A stretch of DNA of 64,000 nt from Pseudonocardia sp. TRM90224 (GCF_021245725.1 NZ_JAJGSX010000006.1:62001-126000), one strand, 5' to 3'. Shown: positions 35,108 to 43,351, numbered from the stretch's first letter. Numbers and translations are program-made. Notes: generated by a model not told the origin, from the sequence alone.

Positions 35108-35761
35108 TCAGGTGGGGGAGCCACGCAGGTACGCCAGCACCGCGAGCACCCTGCGGTGGTCGGTCGGGGCGGGCGGCAGGTCGAGCTTGTCGAAGAGGCT
35201 GCGGATGTGCTTCGCGACCGTCGCCTCGGTGACGACGAGCTGCTCCGCGATCGCGACGTTGGACCGGCCCTGCGCCATCAGCCCGAGCGTCTCCAGCTCC
35301 CGGCTGCTGAGCCGCGAGAGCGGGTCGCGGCGCGCGGCGAGGAGCCGCTGCACCACCTCGGGGTCGATGACCGTGCCACCCGCCATCACGTCGCGCAGCG
35401 CCCCGACGAGCGCCCGCACGTCGGCGACCCGGTCCTTCAGCAAGTAGCCGACCCCGCCGCGACCGTCGGCGAGCAGCTCGGCGGCGTAGGTGTGCTCGAC
35501 GTACTGGCTGAGCACCAGCACCGGGAGTCCCGGTCGCTGCGCACGCAGCTCGATCGCCGCGCGCAGGCCCTCGTGCTGGAACGACGGCGGCATCCGGACG
35601 TCGGTGAGCACGGCGTCGGGCCTGTGATCGGCCACGGCGGCGAGCAGCTCGCGGGCGTCGCCTGCCGTGGCCGGCACCCGGAAGCCGAAACGTTCCAGCA
35701 TCCCGACGAGCCCCTCGCGCAGCAGCGCGTTGTCCTCGCCGATCACGACCGTCCCGGTCAT
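35108..35761 (-). CDS. NarL/FixJ-type response regulator
   Basis: 217 residues. Receiver domain with acidic pocket (GED at 8-10), phospho-acceptor D54 in 'VLTDVRMPP' and the lysine in 'YLLKDRV'. The C-terminal LuxR helix-turn-helix is 'LSSRELETLGLMAQGRSN...EATVAKHIRSLFDKL'. The ATG overlaps the histidine kinase stop (ATGA), so they form a pair. The target genes are not evident. Confidence 0.93.
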   Translation of the reverse strand: MTGTVVIGEDNALLREGLVGMLERFGFRVPATAGDARELLAAVADHRPDAVLTDVRMPPSFQHEGLRAAIELRAQRPGLPVLVLSQYVEHTYAAELLADGRGGVGYLLKDRVADVRALVGALRDVMAGGTVIDPEVVQRLLAARRDPLSRLSSRELETLGLMAQGRSNVAIAEQLVVTEATVAKHIRSLFDKLDLPPAPTDHRRVLAVLAYLRGSPT

Positions 35762-36963
35762 CGCACAGGCAATTCGGCGCGCACGACGGTCGGACCGCCC
35801 GGCGGGCTGGAGAGGGTCAGGCGCCCGCCGAGCGCGGCGACGCGGTCGCCGAGGCCGGTCAGCCCGGTGCCGTGGTCGGGGGACGCACCGCCCGTCCCGG
35901 CGTCGCGGACCGTCACGACGAGCGTGCCGCCCTCGACGGCCGCGTGGATGTCGACGGACGCGGCGCCGCTGTGCTTGACGGCGTTGACCACGGCTTCGTT
36001 GATCACGAAGTAGGCCGCCGACTCGATCTCGGCCGAGAGCCGTTCGGGCAGGTCGACCGCGGTGGTGAGGGGGAGCGCGCAGCGTTCGGCGATCAGTCCG
36101 ACGGCGGCCGGCAGCCCGCCGTCGGCGAGCGCGGGCGGATGGATCGCGTTGATCAGCCCGTGCAGCTCGGTGATCGTCCGGGTGGCCAGCGTGTGTGCTT
36201 GGTCGACGAGCTCGGCGGCGCCGCGGTGCGGCGTGTCCTCCAGCTCGATGCGGGCCATGTCGAGTGTCATCGCGAGCGTGACGAGCTGCTGCTGCGCGCC
36301 GTCGTGCAGGTCGCGCTCGATGCGGCGGCGCTCCACGTCGAAGGCGTTGACCAGGCGCAGGCGCGAGCGCGCGAGGTCGGTCACCTGGCTCCGCAGCGCG
36401 TTGCCGTGCGGTCCGAGCAGCAGCCGGTCGACCAGCGCGTGCAGCTCGGCGAGCAGGACGGCGGCGTAGCACCCGATCACCAGCAGCACGAGCCCGGCGA
36501 GCGTCGCGAGCCACGCCTCGGGCATCGTCGTGATCGTCACCGGCCCCACGACGGCCGGCTCCGTCCCGATCAGCAGCGGCGCGCAGACGAGCACGACCGA
36601 CACGAGCCACCCGCCGAGCACAACGGCGTCGAGCGGCAGCAACACCGTGCCCGCCAGCAAGTGCGCGACCTCCAGCCACGTCGGCCGTTCGCGCAGCCGT
36701 TCCCCGAACCGGCCGCCGGGCGGGTGCGGGTCGGCCACCGGCGGCCGGCCCAGCAGGACGACGAGCTTGCGGCGCACCGCGCTCGTCGCGACGGCCGCGA
36801 CGACGCAGCCGGCGAGCATGGCCACGCCGACGGCGGGGTTGCGGGTCGTCGCGATCACACCGAGCGCGGCGACGCCAGGCAGCGGCATGCAGGCGGCGAT
36901 GTAGGCCGCCGACCGCCACGGCCGCGCCGAGAGCGGGATCCGCAGCCCCGTCTGCAGAACCAT
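35758..36963 (-). CDS. Sensor histidine kinase (HisKA_3 type)
   Basis: 401 residues. The N-terminal half has about six membrane helices in place of a periplasmic sensor. The dimerisation/phosphotransfer segment is 'ERRRIERDLHDGAQQQL' with H220. The HATPase domain has 'NEAVVNAVKHSGA' and 'GTGLTGLGDRVAALGG'. It is the partner of the downstream NarL-type regulator. The ATG is immediately preceded by a leaderless-type -10 (TAGGAT, six bases). No signal is obvious; many such kinases sense envelope stress or lipids. Confidence 0.92.
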   Translation of the reverse strand: MVLQTGLRIPLSARPWRSAAYIAACMPLPGVAALGVIATTRNPAVGVAMLAGCVVAAVATSAVRRKLVVLLGRPPVADPHPPGGRFGERLRERPTWLEVAHLLAGTVLLPLDAVVLGGWLVSVVLVCAPLLIGTEPAVVGPVTITTMPEAWLATLAGLVLLVIGCYAAVLLAELHALVDRLLLGPHGNALRSQVTDLARSRLRLVNAFDVERRRIERDLHDGAQQQLVTLAMTLDMARIELEDTPHRGAAELVDQAHTLATRTITELHGLINAIHPPALADGGLPAAVGLIAERCALPLTTAVDLPERLSAEIESAAYFVINEAVVNAVKHSGAASVDIHAAVEGGTLVVTVRDAGTGGASPDHGTGLTGLGDRVAALGGRLTLSSPPGGPTVVRAELPVR

Positions 36964-36969
36964 CAGCCG

Positions 36970-36975
36970 ATCCTA
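36970..36975 (-). promoter_or_regulatory. -10 element (TAGGAT) of a leaderless kinase transcript
   Basis: On the reverse strand TAGGAT ends six bases before the kinase ATG, with no Shine-Dalgarno sequence. Confidence 0.45.
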
Positions 36976-37599
36976 TGGTGCGACCCGAGCGCGTCGGGCC
37001 AGCAGCACACCACCGGCGAGCAGGATCCACAGCGGGAGGGCGAAGGCTGTGACCCTCTCCATCCCGCCCATCCCCAGTCCCAGGTAGACGCCCCCGAAGT
37101 GCAGCAACATCGCCAGGAAGCCGGCGATCCCCAGCGCGACCGCGATGGGCCGGGCGACGCCGAGCGCGGACCGGGCGAGCCCGAGCAGGACCAACCCCGC
37201 GTTCCCGCAAGCGAAGATGATCACTGCGCCGAGCACGTGCAGGTTCTCGTCGACGTCGGCGGGGAAGAGGCCGACGAGCACCCACGCGGCACCGGTGATC
37301 GCGAGCAGCACTGCGCCGACGTGCCCGCGCTTCCCGACGGCGACGGCTTCGGCGGTCAGCGCCGCACCGGCGATGATGCAGATGCCGCCGACGATGAACG
37401 ACGCGTTCATCAGATCGTGCAGCGGGGAACAGATGTATCGGCCGTCCGGCGGGGTGGCGCAGGTGACCTGGCCGAGGTCGCTGATGTTGTTGTGCAGCCA
37501 GCTGTACGGGCGGGCCCAGGCCCGCTCGACGATCACGTGGAGCAGGAAGAACTGCGCGGCCCCGATGATCCAGACGGCGGCGCCGGTGCGTGTGGTCAT
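36973..37599 (-). CDS. DUF998 family membrane protein
   Basis: 208 residues with about six membrane helices. The DUF998-type first loop 'YSWLHNNISDLGQVTCATP...YICSPLHDLMNASFIVGG' is clear, with paired cysteines on the outside. The start is the ATG at 37599; the longer upstream frame is low-quality sequence. It lies between an HxlR gene and the two-component pair, all on the reverse strand, so read-through is possible. Function is unknown. Confidence 0.85.
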   Translation of the reverse strand: MTTRTGAAVWIIGAAQFFLLHVIVERAWARPYSWLHNNISDLGQVTCATPPDGRYICSPLHDLMNASFIVGGICIIAGAALTAEAVAVGKRGHVGAVLLAITGAAWVLVGLFPADVDENLHVLGAVIIFACGNAGLVLLGLARSALGVARPIAVALGIAGFLAMLLHFGGVYLGLGMGGMERVTAFALPLWILLAGGVLLARRARVAP

Positions 37600-37661
37600 C
37601 GCTTCATGATCGAAGCAGGCGGGCCGCGGCAGCAGCCCGCCAGCGCTGAACCCGGTGGTAG

Positions 37662-37675
37662 CGGTAGCGCTACCG
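37662..37675. promoter_or_regulatory. 14-bp perfect palindrome, possible operator
   Basis: CGGTAGCGCTACCG overlaps the hxlR stop and lies upstream of the DUF998 gene; a GGTAGC word precedes it in tandem. The GTAGCGCTAC core is of the LacI-operator type, but no LacI gene is in view. Confidence 0.35.
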
Positions 37676-38011
37676 GTGCGCCCAGTCCGTGATGGTGGCG
37701 AGCACACCCACCAGCTCGCGGCCGCGTTCGGTGAGGCGGTACTCCACGGCGGGTGGCACCGTCGGCGTGACGGTGCGTGCGACCACGCCGTCGTCCTCGA
37801 GGTGGCGAAGGGTCTCGGTGAGCACCTTGCGGCGGGCTCCCGGCAACGCGCGGGCTAGCTCACCGGAGCGCCGCGGACCCGCGGCCAGCTCCTTCAGCAC
37901 GACTCCGACCCAGCGGCTGCCGAGCCGGGCGAGCACCTGGTTGGTGGGGCAGGCGGCAACCGCCGCTGCGTGCGCGGAACGTTCCGCGTCGGAGATGGGC
38001 ACGGTAGGCAC
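37670..38011 (-). CDS. HxlR-family transcriptional regulator
   Basis: 113 residues. The winged helix-turn-helix reads 'VLARLGSRWVGVVLKELAAG' then 'RSGELARALPGARRKVLTETLRHLEDDGVV', and 'VEYRLTERGRELVGVL' is diagnostic of HxlR. C21 in 'ACPTNQVL' is the N-terminal cysteine that often senses oxidants or electrophiles. It is divergent from an NAD(P)-binding reductase with a palindrome between them, so it probably represses both itself and that gene. The GTG start is one of two possible. Confidence 0.92.
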   Translation of the reverse strand: MPTVPISDAERSAHAAAVAACPTNQVLARLGSRWVGVVLKELAAGPRRSGELARALPGARRKVLTETLRHLEDDGVVARTVTPTVPPAVEYRLTERGRELVGVLATITDWAHR

Positions 38012-38014
38012 CTC

Positions 38015-38028
38015 GAAGTGCGTACTTC
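38015..38028. promoter_or_regulatory. Candidate HxlR operator
   Basis: GAAGTGCGTACTTC is a near-perfect palindrome (arms GAAGT/ACTTC) three bases from the regulator start and between divergent genes. GTACTT-type half-sites are typical of this family. Confidence 0.45.
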
Positions 38029-38048
38029 TGCGTCGACGCCACCGACCC

Positions 38049-38054
38049 TAACGT
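38049..38054 (+). promoter_or_regulatory. -10 element (TAACGT) of the leaderless reductase transcript
   Basis: TAACGT ends seven bases before the ATG at 38062; no ribosome site is present. The HxlR palindrome lies in its -35 region, which would allow repression. Confidence 0.45.
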
Positions 38055-38061
38055 CCGCGCC

Positions 38062-38694
38062 ATGCACACCACGTCGATCATCGGTTCGGGCGCTGTGGCC
38101 GCGGCGCTGGCCGGCCGGCTCGCCGCCACCGGACATCGGGTTGTCGTCGGCACCCGGTCGCTGGAACGGGCCCACGACCTGCCGGCCGAGGTCACCGACA
38201 TCGCGACGGCGGCCGCGGCGGCCCCGATCGTCGTGAGCGCGCTCCCGGGAGCGGTTGCCGTCGACGTGCTGGCTCCGCTGCGCGAGGAGCTTGCCGGGCG
38301 GACGCTCGTCGACGTCGGCAACGCCGTGCGGACCGGCCCCGACGGGTTCGCGAGCGAGCTGCGCTACCCGGGCGGGAGCCTCGCGGCCCGGCTGCAGGAG
38401 GCGCTGCCGGCCACGCGGGTCGTGAAGGCGCTGAACACGCTCGGCCCGCCGTCGATGATGGTGGACCCGCCGGCCGCCGCGTCGACCTTCCTCTGCGGCG
38501 ACGACGGCAGCGCCAAGGCCGAGGTGACCACGTGGCTCGCCGACCTCGGGTGGAGCCCGCGGCAGGTGATCGACCTCGGCGGCGTCGCGACGGCGTGGTG
38601 GCCGGAGTCGTTCGTGATGATGGTGCGGCCGCTCGTCGCGGCGCTGGGGCCGGTGCCGTTCGCGCTCGCGGTGGTGACGGCGGCTCCGCAGTGA
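38062..38694 (+). CDS. NAD(P)-binding oxidoreductase, F420-dependent NADP reductase family
   Basis: 210 residues. The Rossmann nucleotide loop starts at once ('SIIGSGAVAAALAGRLAATGH') with 'VVVGTRS' at the end of the second strand, where an arginine suggests NADPH. 'LVDVGNAV', 'RVVKALNTLG' and 'FLCGDDGSAKAEVTTWLADLG' match the NpdG/FNO-like family. The catalytic partner (F420 or another substrate) cannot be told. It is divergent from HxlR, so it may answer an electrophile or redox stress. Confidence 0.85.
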   Translation: MHTTSIIGSGAVAAALAGRLAATGHRVVVGTRSLERAHDLPAEVTDIATAAAAAPIVVSALPGAVAVDVLAPLREELAGRTLVDVGNAVRTGPDGFASELRYPGGSLAARLQEALPATRVVKALNTLGPPSMMVDPPAAASTFLCGDDGSAKAEVTTWLADLGWSPRQVIDLGGVATAWWPESFVMMVRPLVAALGPVPFALAVVTAAPQ

Positions 38695-38720
38695 CTGCGG
38701 GCCACTTACCTTCCCCGCGC

Positions 38721-38763
38721 GAACGGCACTTTCGGGCCAACCTATCGTTCGAAAGTGCCGTTC
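38721..38763. repeat. Family C inverted repeat, copy 2
   Basis: 14-bp arms GAACGGCACTTTCG / CGAAAGTGCCGTTC around a 15-base loop. It shares the arm core with copy 1 at 10915-10969, but the loop differs and the outer arm pairing is weaker. Confidence 0.85.
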
Positions 38764-38874
38764 ACGCAGCTCACACCGGGTGGGGAGGGCCGGAACGCAC
38801 ACATCCCGCTCACCGCGGCCCGGGCCGGGCCGCGGGGGCCTCCGTCCGGAGATGGGTGCGGGACGCACACGTTG

Positions 38875-38932
38875 CCGGGAAAGCCACGTTCCCGGCCCCA
38901 CACGGCGGGAAAGTGGCTTTCCAGACACTCTC
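38875..38932. repeat. Family A nested palindrome, copy 6 (degenerate)
   Basis: CCGGGAAAG-CCA-CGTTCCCGG, then GCGGGAAAG-TGG-CTTTCC. The arms use GGG instead of AGG, and the right end has decayed. Confidence 0.8.
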
Positions 38933-39146
38933 GACCCGCCCGTCGACCGGTGGCCGCCCGACGCCGTCGGGGTCCGGGCCTGCCGCCCGCACATTCGAGC
39001 CGTGCCGGGCACGGATTCACTTTCCGCGTGGCGGTCCGGAGCGCCGTGGCTGACTTTCCTGGCAACGCGTGCGTTGCGGGGGCGGTCGGGCCGCGCTGCT
39101 AGATTTCGCGGGAAAGCACTCTTTTCAGATGCGAGAGGTGTCCTCG

Positions 39147-40028
39147 ATGTCCACCCCGGGACAGTTCCCGCCGCCCTACCCGCAGCAGCTGCAGTTCCCC
39201 CAACAGCAATACCCGCAGCCCCAGTACCCGCCCCAGCAGTACCCGCCCCAGCAGCAGTACCCGCCCCAGCAGCAGTACCCGCCCCAGCCGTACCCGCAGC
39301 AGCAGTTCGGCTCGGGCGGATTCGGGATGCCGCAGTCGCAGTGGGGCGCGCCGGCGCCGGTGCCGCCGCCCAGAAGGCGCGGCAAGCTCGCGCTCTGGAT
39401 CGCGCTGCCCTTGGTGCTCGTGCTGGGCGTGGTGGCGACGGTCGTGGTGGTCAACTGGGAGGTGATCACCGACCGGCGGACGGTCAACAACGTGGTCGCG
39501 GCCACGTCCTACCAGGTGCCCTATTCGAGCTGGAAGCTCGATGAGGAACCGCTCGACCTCCTGGACGCGACGTGGACCGGCATCGCCCAGTACGGGTTCT
39601 ACTCGTGCACGGGCAGCGGCCCGCCGAACCTCGTCTCCGGGACGATCGCGAGCACGGCCTACCCGCGCAGCGGCGAGTTCGGGACGCCCGAGGCGGCGAT
39701 CGAAGCGATCCACCCGACCCTCGTGACGGCCATGGGGGACAGCCTCGCCGACGTCCAGCCGGGTCCGGTGCAGCCGATGCAGCTGGACAGCGGGGTGCGA
39801 GGGGCTCGGATCGACGTGCGGTACGGCGGGATCTTCGGCGTGTGCGGGCCGGAGCCGATCCCGTCGACGCTCACGGTCATGGCCTTCCCGGCCACCGGCC
39901 CGACCGGCACGCCCGTGATGACGATGATCTACACGGTGTACGACGACGTCCAGGTCAAGGGCGCGCCGCCGCTCGTGCCGCCGGACCAGCGAGACGCGAT
40001 CCTCCAGTCCATCCAGGTAACTCCCTAG
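39147..40028 (+). CDS. Pro/Gln/Tyr-rich membrane-anchored protein
   Basis: 293 residues. Residues 5-55 are tandem YPPQQ-type repeats (QYPPQQQYPPQQQYPPQ). A basic stretch (PPRRRGK) and one membrane helix (about 83-107: LALWIALPLVLVLGVVATVV) follow, then an extracytoplasmic domain of about 185 residues with two cysteines (GFYSCTGSG; IFGVCGPEP). The topology implies a cytoplasmic repeat tail and an outside domain. Similar architectures are common in actinobacteria, sometimes as septum or cell-wall factors, but I cannot name this one. The ATG has GAGAGG eight bases ahead. Confidence 0.8.
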   Translation: MSTPGQFPPPYPQQLQFPQQQYPQPQYPPQQYPPQQQYPPQQQYPPQPYPQQQFGSGGFGMPQSQWGAPAPVPPPRRRGKLALWIALPLVLVLGVVATVVVVNWEVITDRRTVNNVVAATSYQVPYSSWKLDEEPLDLLDATWTGIAQYGFYSCTGSGPPNLVSGTIASTAYPRSGEFGTPEAAIEAIHPTLVTAMGDSLADVQPGPVQPMQLDSGVRGARIDVRYGGIFGVCGPEPIPSTLTVMAFPATGPTGTPVMTMIYTVYDDVQVKGAPPLVPPDQRDAILQSIQVTP

Positions 40029-40050
40029 CGCTCCCGACGGCTTCCGGGGG

Positions 40051-40107
40051 AGGGCAGGAAAGCCACTTTCCGGCCCTCACGGGGCAGGAAAGTGGCTTTC
40101 CTGCCCT
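40051..40107. repeat. Family A nested palindrome, copy 7
   Basis: Centres CCA then TGG, spacer CCTCACGGGG. It lies between the convergent Pro/Gln-rich gene and corA. Confidence 0.9.
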
Positions 40108-40163
40108 CGCGTGCCCCGGCCTCGGCCACCACCGCCTGCGGAGCGGGCAGCGCCGCGCTGCGC

Positions 40164-41198
40164 CTACAGCCACCCCTTCTTCTTGAAGATCGTGTAGAGC
40201 ACGAGGCTGCCGATCACCATGAGCGACACGGCCATGGGGTAGCCGAGCGGCCACGCGAGCTCGGGCATGAAGTTGAAGTTCATGCCGTAGATCCCGGCGA
40301 TGAGGGTCGGGGCGAACAGGATCGCCGCCCACGATGAGATGCGCTTGACCTGCTCGTTCTGGTCGTAGCTGGCCTCGGACAGGCGCGTTATCTCCTCGTT
40401 CTGGCGCTGCGCGACGAGCGCCGCGTTCACCGTGAGGATGTTCGCGAGCAGCTGGCGGAAGCCCTCGGTGCGCTCCAGCACGCGGGTCGAGTGGTCGGCG
40501 ACGTCCCGCAGCGCCCTGCGCAGCTCGAGGTCGCCCTCGCTGGCCCGTTCCTTGAGCCGTTCGCGCAGGTCGCCGAAGACCTGCTCCAGCGGCTCGACGG
40601 CGCGCTGGAACTCGATCACCTCGCGGCTGAGGGTGTAGATGCGCTTCGAGACGCCCGGGTCGCCGCCGAAGACCTGCACCTCGATCTCGTCGATGTCGTC
40701 CTGCAGGCCGTCGAGCACCGGTCCGTAGTCGTCGACGACCTTGTCCATGACGGCGTAGAGGACGGCGTACGGGCCGTTGTCGAGCAGGGCCGGGTCGTCC
40801 TCCAGCCGGTGGCGCACCGCGCCGAGGTCGGGTTCCTCGGCGTGCCGGACCGTGATGACGAAGTCGGGCCCGATGAACAGGTGGATCTCACCGATCTCGA
40901 CGACCTCGACCGGGTCGACGTAGCGGGCCGGGCGCAGCACGACGAACAGCAGGTCGCCGTAGCGTTCGATCTTCGGGCGCTGGTGGGCGGTGACCGTGTC
41001 CTCGACGGCGAGGTTGTGCAGCCCGAACTCCTCCGCGACCGCCTGGATCTCCGCCTTCGACGGGCGCAGCAGCCCGATCCAGCAGAAGCTCGGGCCCTGG
41101 TCGGAACATTTGCGCAGCTCTTCGAAGGTCTGATCCAACGAATCCGGTACGACGACCCGCCGCCCATTGGTGTAGATGGCGTTGTCGACAACCGGCAT
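40164..41198 (-). CDS. corA: CorA-family magnesium/cobalt transporter
   Basis: 344 residues, the usual length. A long cytoplasmic alpha/beta funnel domain leads to two C-terminal helices with the selectivity motif 'GIYGMNFNFMPEL' (GMN) and a basic tail (FKKKGWL). GAGGAG lies six bases before the ATG. Mg2+ is the usual ion; Co2+ or Ni2+ are alternatives. No Mg-sensing leader is evident. It is divergent from the padR gene. Confidence 0.93.
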   Translation of the reverse strand: MPVVDNAIYTNGRRVVVPDSLDQTFEELRKCSDQGPSFCWIGLLRPSKAEIQAVAEEFGLHNLAVEDTVTAHQRPKIERYGDLLFVVLRPARYVDPVEVVEIGEIHLFIGPDFVITVRHAEEPDLGAVRHRLEDDPALLDNGPYAVLYAVMDKVVDDYGPVLDGLQDDIDEIEVQVFGGDPGVSKRIYTLSREVIEFQRAVEPLEQVFGDLRERLKERASEGDLELRRALRDVADHSTRVLERTEGFRQLLANILTVNAALVAQRQNEEITRLSEASYDQNEQVKRISSWAAILFAPTLIAGIYGMNFNFMPELAWPLGYPMAVSLMVIGSLVLYTIFKKKGWL

Positions 41199-41313
41199 TC
41201 GGCGCTCCTCGCGAGACGTACCACCCGACGGTCAGGAGCGTATCCGCCAGGCCCGGCGGCGCTGACCCGGACGGGTGACCAGCGCCGGTACTCCGAACCG
41301 TGCAACGGTTTTT

Positions 41314-41337
41314 GTAGTACCGCGCAATGCGTAGTAC
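41314..41337 (+). promoter_or_regulatory. GTAGTAC direct repeats in the padR promoter
   Basis: GTAGTAC occurs at 41314 and 41331, 17 bases apart. The second runs into TACTGT, a plausible -10. This could be the autoregulatory PadR site. Confidence 0.4.
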
Positions 41338-41366
41338 TGTGCGCCGCACAGGGAGAGGAGTCCGGG

Positions 41367-41687
41367 TTGGATACGAGCCAGCTGCTCAAGGGGGTGCTCG
41401 ACCTCGCCGTGCTCGCGGTGCTCGACCGCGGCGACGGCTACGGGTACGAGGTAGTCAGGGGGCTGCGCGCGGCCGGGCTCAACGAGGTCGGCGACGCGTC
41501 GGTCTACGGGACGCTGCGCAGGCTCTACAACGCCGGGTTGCTCACCTCGTACGTCGTGCCGAGCGACGAGGGCCCGCACCGCAAGTACTACAGCATGAAC
41601 GCCCCGGGCAAGGCCCGGCTGCGCGAGACGTCCGAGCAGTGGCTGGCGTTCGCGAAGACGATGGAGAGCCTGGTGAAAGTGGCATGA
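41367..41687 (+). CDS. PadR-family transcriptional regulator
   Basis: 106 residues: 'LLKGVLDLAVLAVLDRGDGYGYEVVRGLR' and 'DASVYGTLRRLYNAGLLTSYVV' are the PadR winged helix, ending 'GPHRKYYSMNAPGKARL'. The start is a TTG, fixed by an excellent ribosome site (GGAGAGGAG) six bases ahead; no ATG or GTG is nearby. The stop overlaps the next gene (ATGA), a HAAS-domain membrane protein, a classic pairing. Confidence 0.92.
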   Translation: MDTSQLLKGVLDLAVLAVLDRGDGYGYEVVRGLRAAGLNEVGDASVYGTLRRLYNAGLLTSYVVPSDEGPHRKYYSMNAPGKARLRETSEQWLAFAKTMESLVKVA

Positions 41688-42964
41688 GCGACCAGGAGAA
41701 GAAGCAAGAGAGCGCCGGTCCGACAGCTGCGAAGGGCGAGGAAGCTGTGCCCACCACCATGCCCATCACCGAGGCCCCCACCGTCAAGGTCGCGCGTCCC
41801 GCCGTCGAGGATTACCTCGCCGGGATCCGCGGCGAGCTGGCGGACCTGCCGGCGACCGAGGTCTCGGAGATCCTCGACGACGTCGGGGCGCACCTCTCCG
41901 AGCTGGCCGCCGAGCTGGGCGAGGGGGCTGACACCGCGGCGCTGACCGCCCGACTCGGCTCGCCGTCGGCGTACGCGGCGGAGTTGCGTGCCGCGGCGGG
42001 CTACCCGCCGAAGCCGGCGGCGCAGGCCGCGCCGGCGTCCAGCACCCCTGCGCGGCTCGCGCTCATCGGGCTGCTTGTCTCGACGGTCGGGATGACCCTC
42101 GGCACGCTGGCGTTCGAGCCCGCGTTCGTGCTGCTCTGCGCGCTGGCGGTGCTGCTCGCGGTCCCGCTGCTCACGCGGGACGGGCCGCGGGTGCCCTCCG
42201 TCGCGGCGCTGCCCGCGGTGCAGAACTTCCTGAACGCCCGCCCGAAGGTGGGTAGCACCTGGCGCAGCTCCACCGACTTCGTCGCCAGCCTGCAGCCGGC
42301 GTGGTGGCTGCTCAGGGCGTTCGTCGCCGCCGGGCTCGTGTTCGCGGTGTTCGGGACCAGCACCGGGCTGACCGCGGTGCTGCTGCTCTTCCTCGTCGTG
42401 GCGCCGGTCTCGGTGCTGCTGGGCTTCGCCAGCCGCCGCGACCGGCGCTGGCTGTGGGCCGTCGTGCCGTTGAACGGGGTGGCGGCGGCCGCGATGCTGC
42501 TGGTCGCCGGCAGCGGGCTGGCTTCCCCGGTGCAGGAGTACTCCTCGCCGGCGTCGTACTCGCAGCCCGGCCTGTGGCTCGACGGAGCCCGGGAGATCGA
42601 GGACATCCGCCCTGTCGACGCGCAGGGCCAGCCGCTGAGCGACATCTACCTCTTCGACCAGAACGGGCAGGCGATCGACGTCTCCTCTCAGCGGTGCTAC
42701 GAGGACGGCCGCTCCTCGTACGCGCCGTCGGTGGCGCCCCGCCCCTACCCACGGGGCACGTCGCAGTTCGATCCCACCACCGGCGAGTGCCGGCACGTCC
42801 CACCTGCGCCGCTGGTCGTCGCGGTCCCGCAACCGACTGCGCAGCCGACGGCGACCCCGATGACGGCACCCCCGTCCATGTCGGTCGCTCCGCAGCCGAC
42901 GACGGCGCCCCCGGCGTCGGGGCCCCCGGTGACCACCGTGAAGCCGCCCCCGACGACGGGCTGA
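41684..42964 (+). CDS. HAAS-domain membrane protein, PadR partner
   Basis: 426 residues. A disordered start is followed by a HAAS/DUF1700-type helical domain (about 40-105: 'VEDYLAGIRGELADLPATE', 'LTARLGSPSAYAAELRAAAG'). About six membrane helices (125-285) follow, then an outside region with two cysteines (SSQRCYEDG; GECRHVPP), and a long Pro/Thr tail (PTAQPTATPMTAPPS). Such proteins are thought to control membrane or envelope responses with their PadR partner. It is coupled to padR by ATGA. Confidence 0.85.
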   Translation: MSDQEKKQESAGPTAAKGEEAVPTTMPITEAPTVKVARPAVEDYLAGIRGELADLPATEVSEILDDVGAHLSELAAELGEGADTAALTARLGSPSAYAAELRAAAGYPPKPAAQAAPASSTPARLALIGLLVSTVGMTLGTLAFEPAFVLLCALAVLLAVPLLTRDGPRVPSVAALPAVQNFLNARPKVGSTWRSSTDFVASLQPAWWLLRAFVAAGLVFAVFGTSTGLTAVLLLFLVVAPVSVLLGFASRRDRRWLWAVVPLNGVAAAAMLLVAGSGLASPVQEYSSPASYSQPGLWLDGAREIEDIRPVDAQGQPLSDIYLFDQNGQAIDVSSQRCYEDGRSSYAPSVAPRPYPRGTSQFDPTTGECRHVPPAPLVVAVPQPTAQPTATPMTAPPSMSVAPQPTTAPPASGPPVTTVKPPPTTG

Positions 42965-42980
42965 GACCTGGCCTGTCCCC

Positions 42981-43010
42981 CGCACCGTGACGTGGGGGCG
43001 TCACGGTGCG
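42981..43010 (+). terminator. Hairpin after the padR-HAAS operon
   Basis: Perfect 12-bp stem CGCACCGTGACG / CGTCACGGTGCG with loop TGGGGG, extended by flanking C/G pairs, 16 bases after the stop. There is no T-run, so it would be a GC-only terminator. Confidence 0.55.
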
Positions 43011-43214
43011 CGGGGCAGGTCCGCTGCGGTCCGTGCCGGCGGGAAGGGGCCGCCGGCACGGACCGGGTTCACCGGCCAGGGTGACGTCGGCCGGAGTTCG
43101 CCTGCCGGGTGACGCCGGGCCGTTGTGATCGCCTATCGCGGCCGGCCGCGGGTGTGGCCGAGCTCGGCCCACCCGACGGGGGAGCACGGCCGCGTGAGCG
43201 CCGCCACGACGCCG

Positions 43215-43252
43215 TCAAGATGGCGTCAACACAGCAGGTCAACCGCGTCAAC
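43215..43252. promoter_or_regulatory. Four GTCAA words upstream of kdp, candidate KdpE site
   Basis: GTCAA starts at 43215, 43226, 43239 and 43248. The intervals of 11, 13 and 9 sum to 22 and 24 for alternate copies, close to helical periodicity. The position upstream of kdp suggests regulator binding, most simply by KdpE. Confidence 0.4.
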
Positions 43253-43351
43253 GCCACGTTTGCGCCCCTGCCGCCCACGCAGGGATCGGACGATGCTCTC
43301 GATTCGGCCCGCCGCATCCGGCGGGCCGAGTTCTCGTGTGGAGGGTGTCCG

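Larger units (their letters stand above)
38695..39146. other. Intergenic region with two palindromes
   Basis: 452 bases after the reductase gene. It holds a family C repeat and a degenerate family A copy, together with two copies of the family A tail word (GGACGCACAC / GGAACGCACAC). TAGATT at 39110 could be the -10 of the next gene. I see no coding sequence of its own. Confidence 0.55.
42965..43351. other. Intergenic region upstream of the kdp operon
   Basis: 387 bases. It starts with a hairpin that probably ends the padR-HAAS transcript and holds a cluster of four GTCAA words before the kdp genes. No gene is apparent. Confidence 0.55.
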
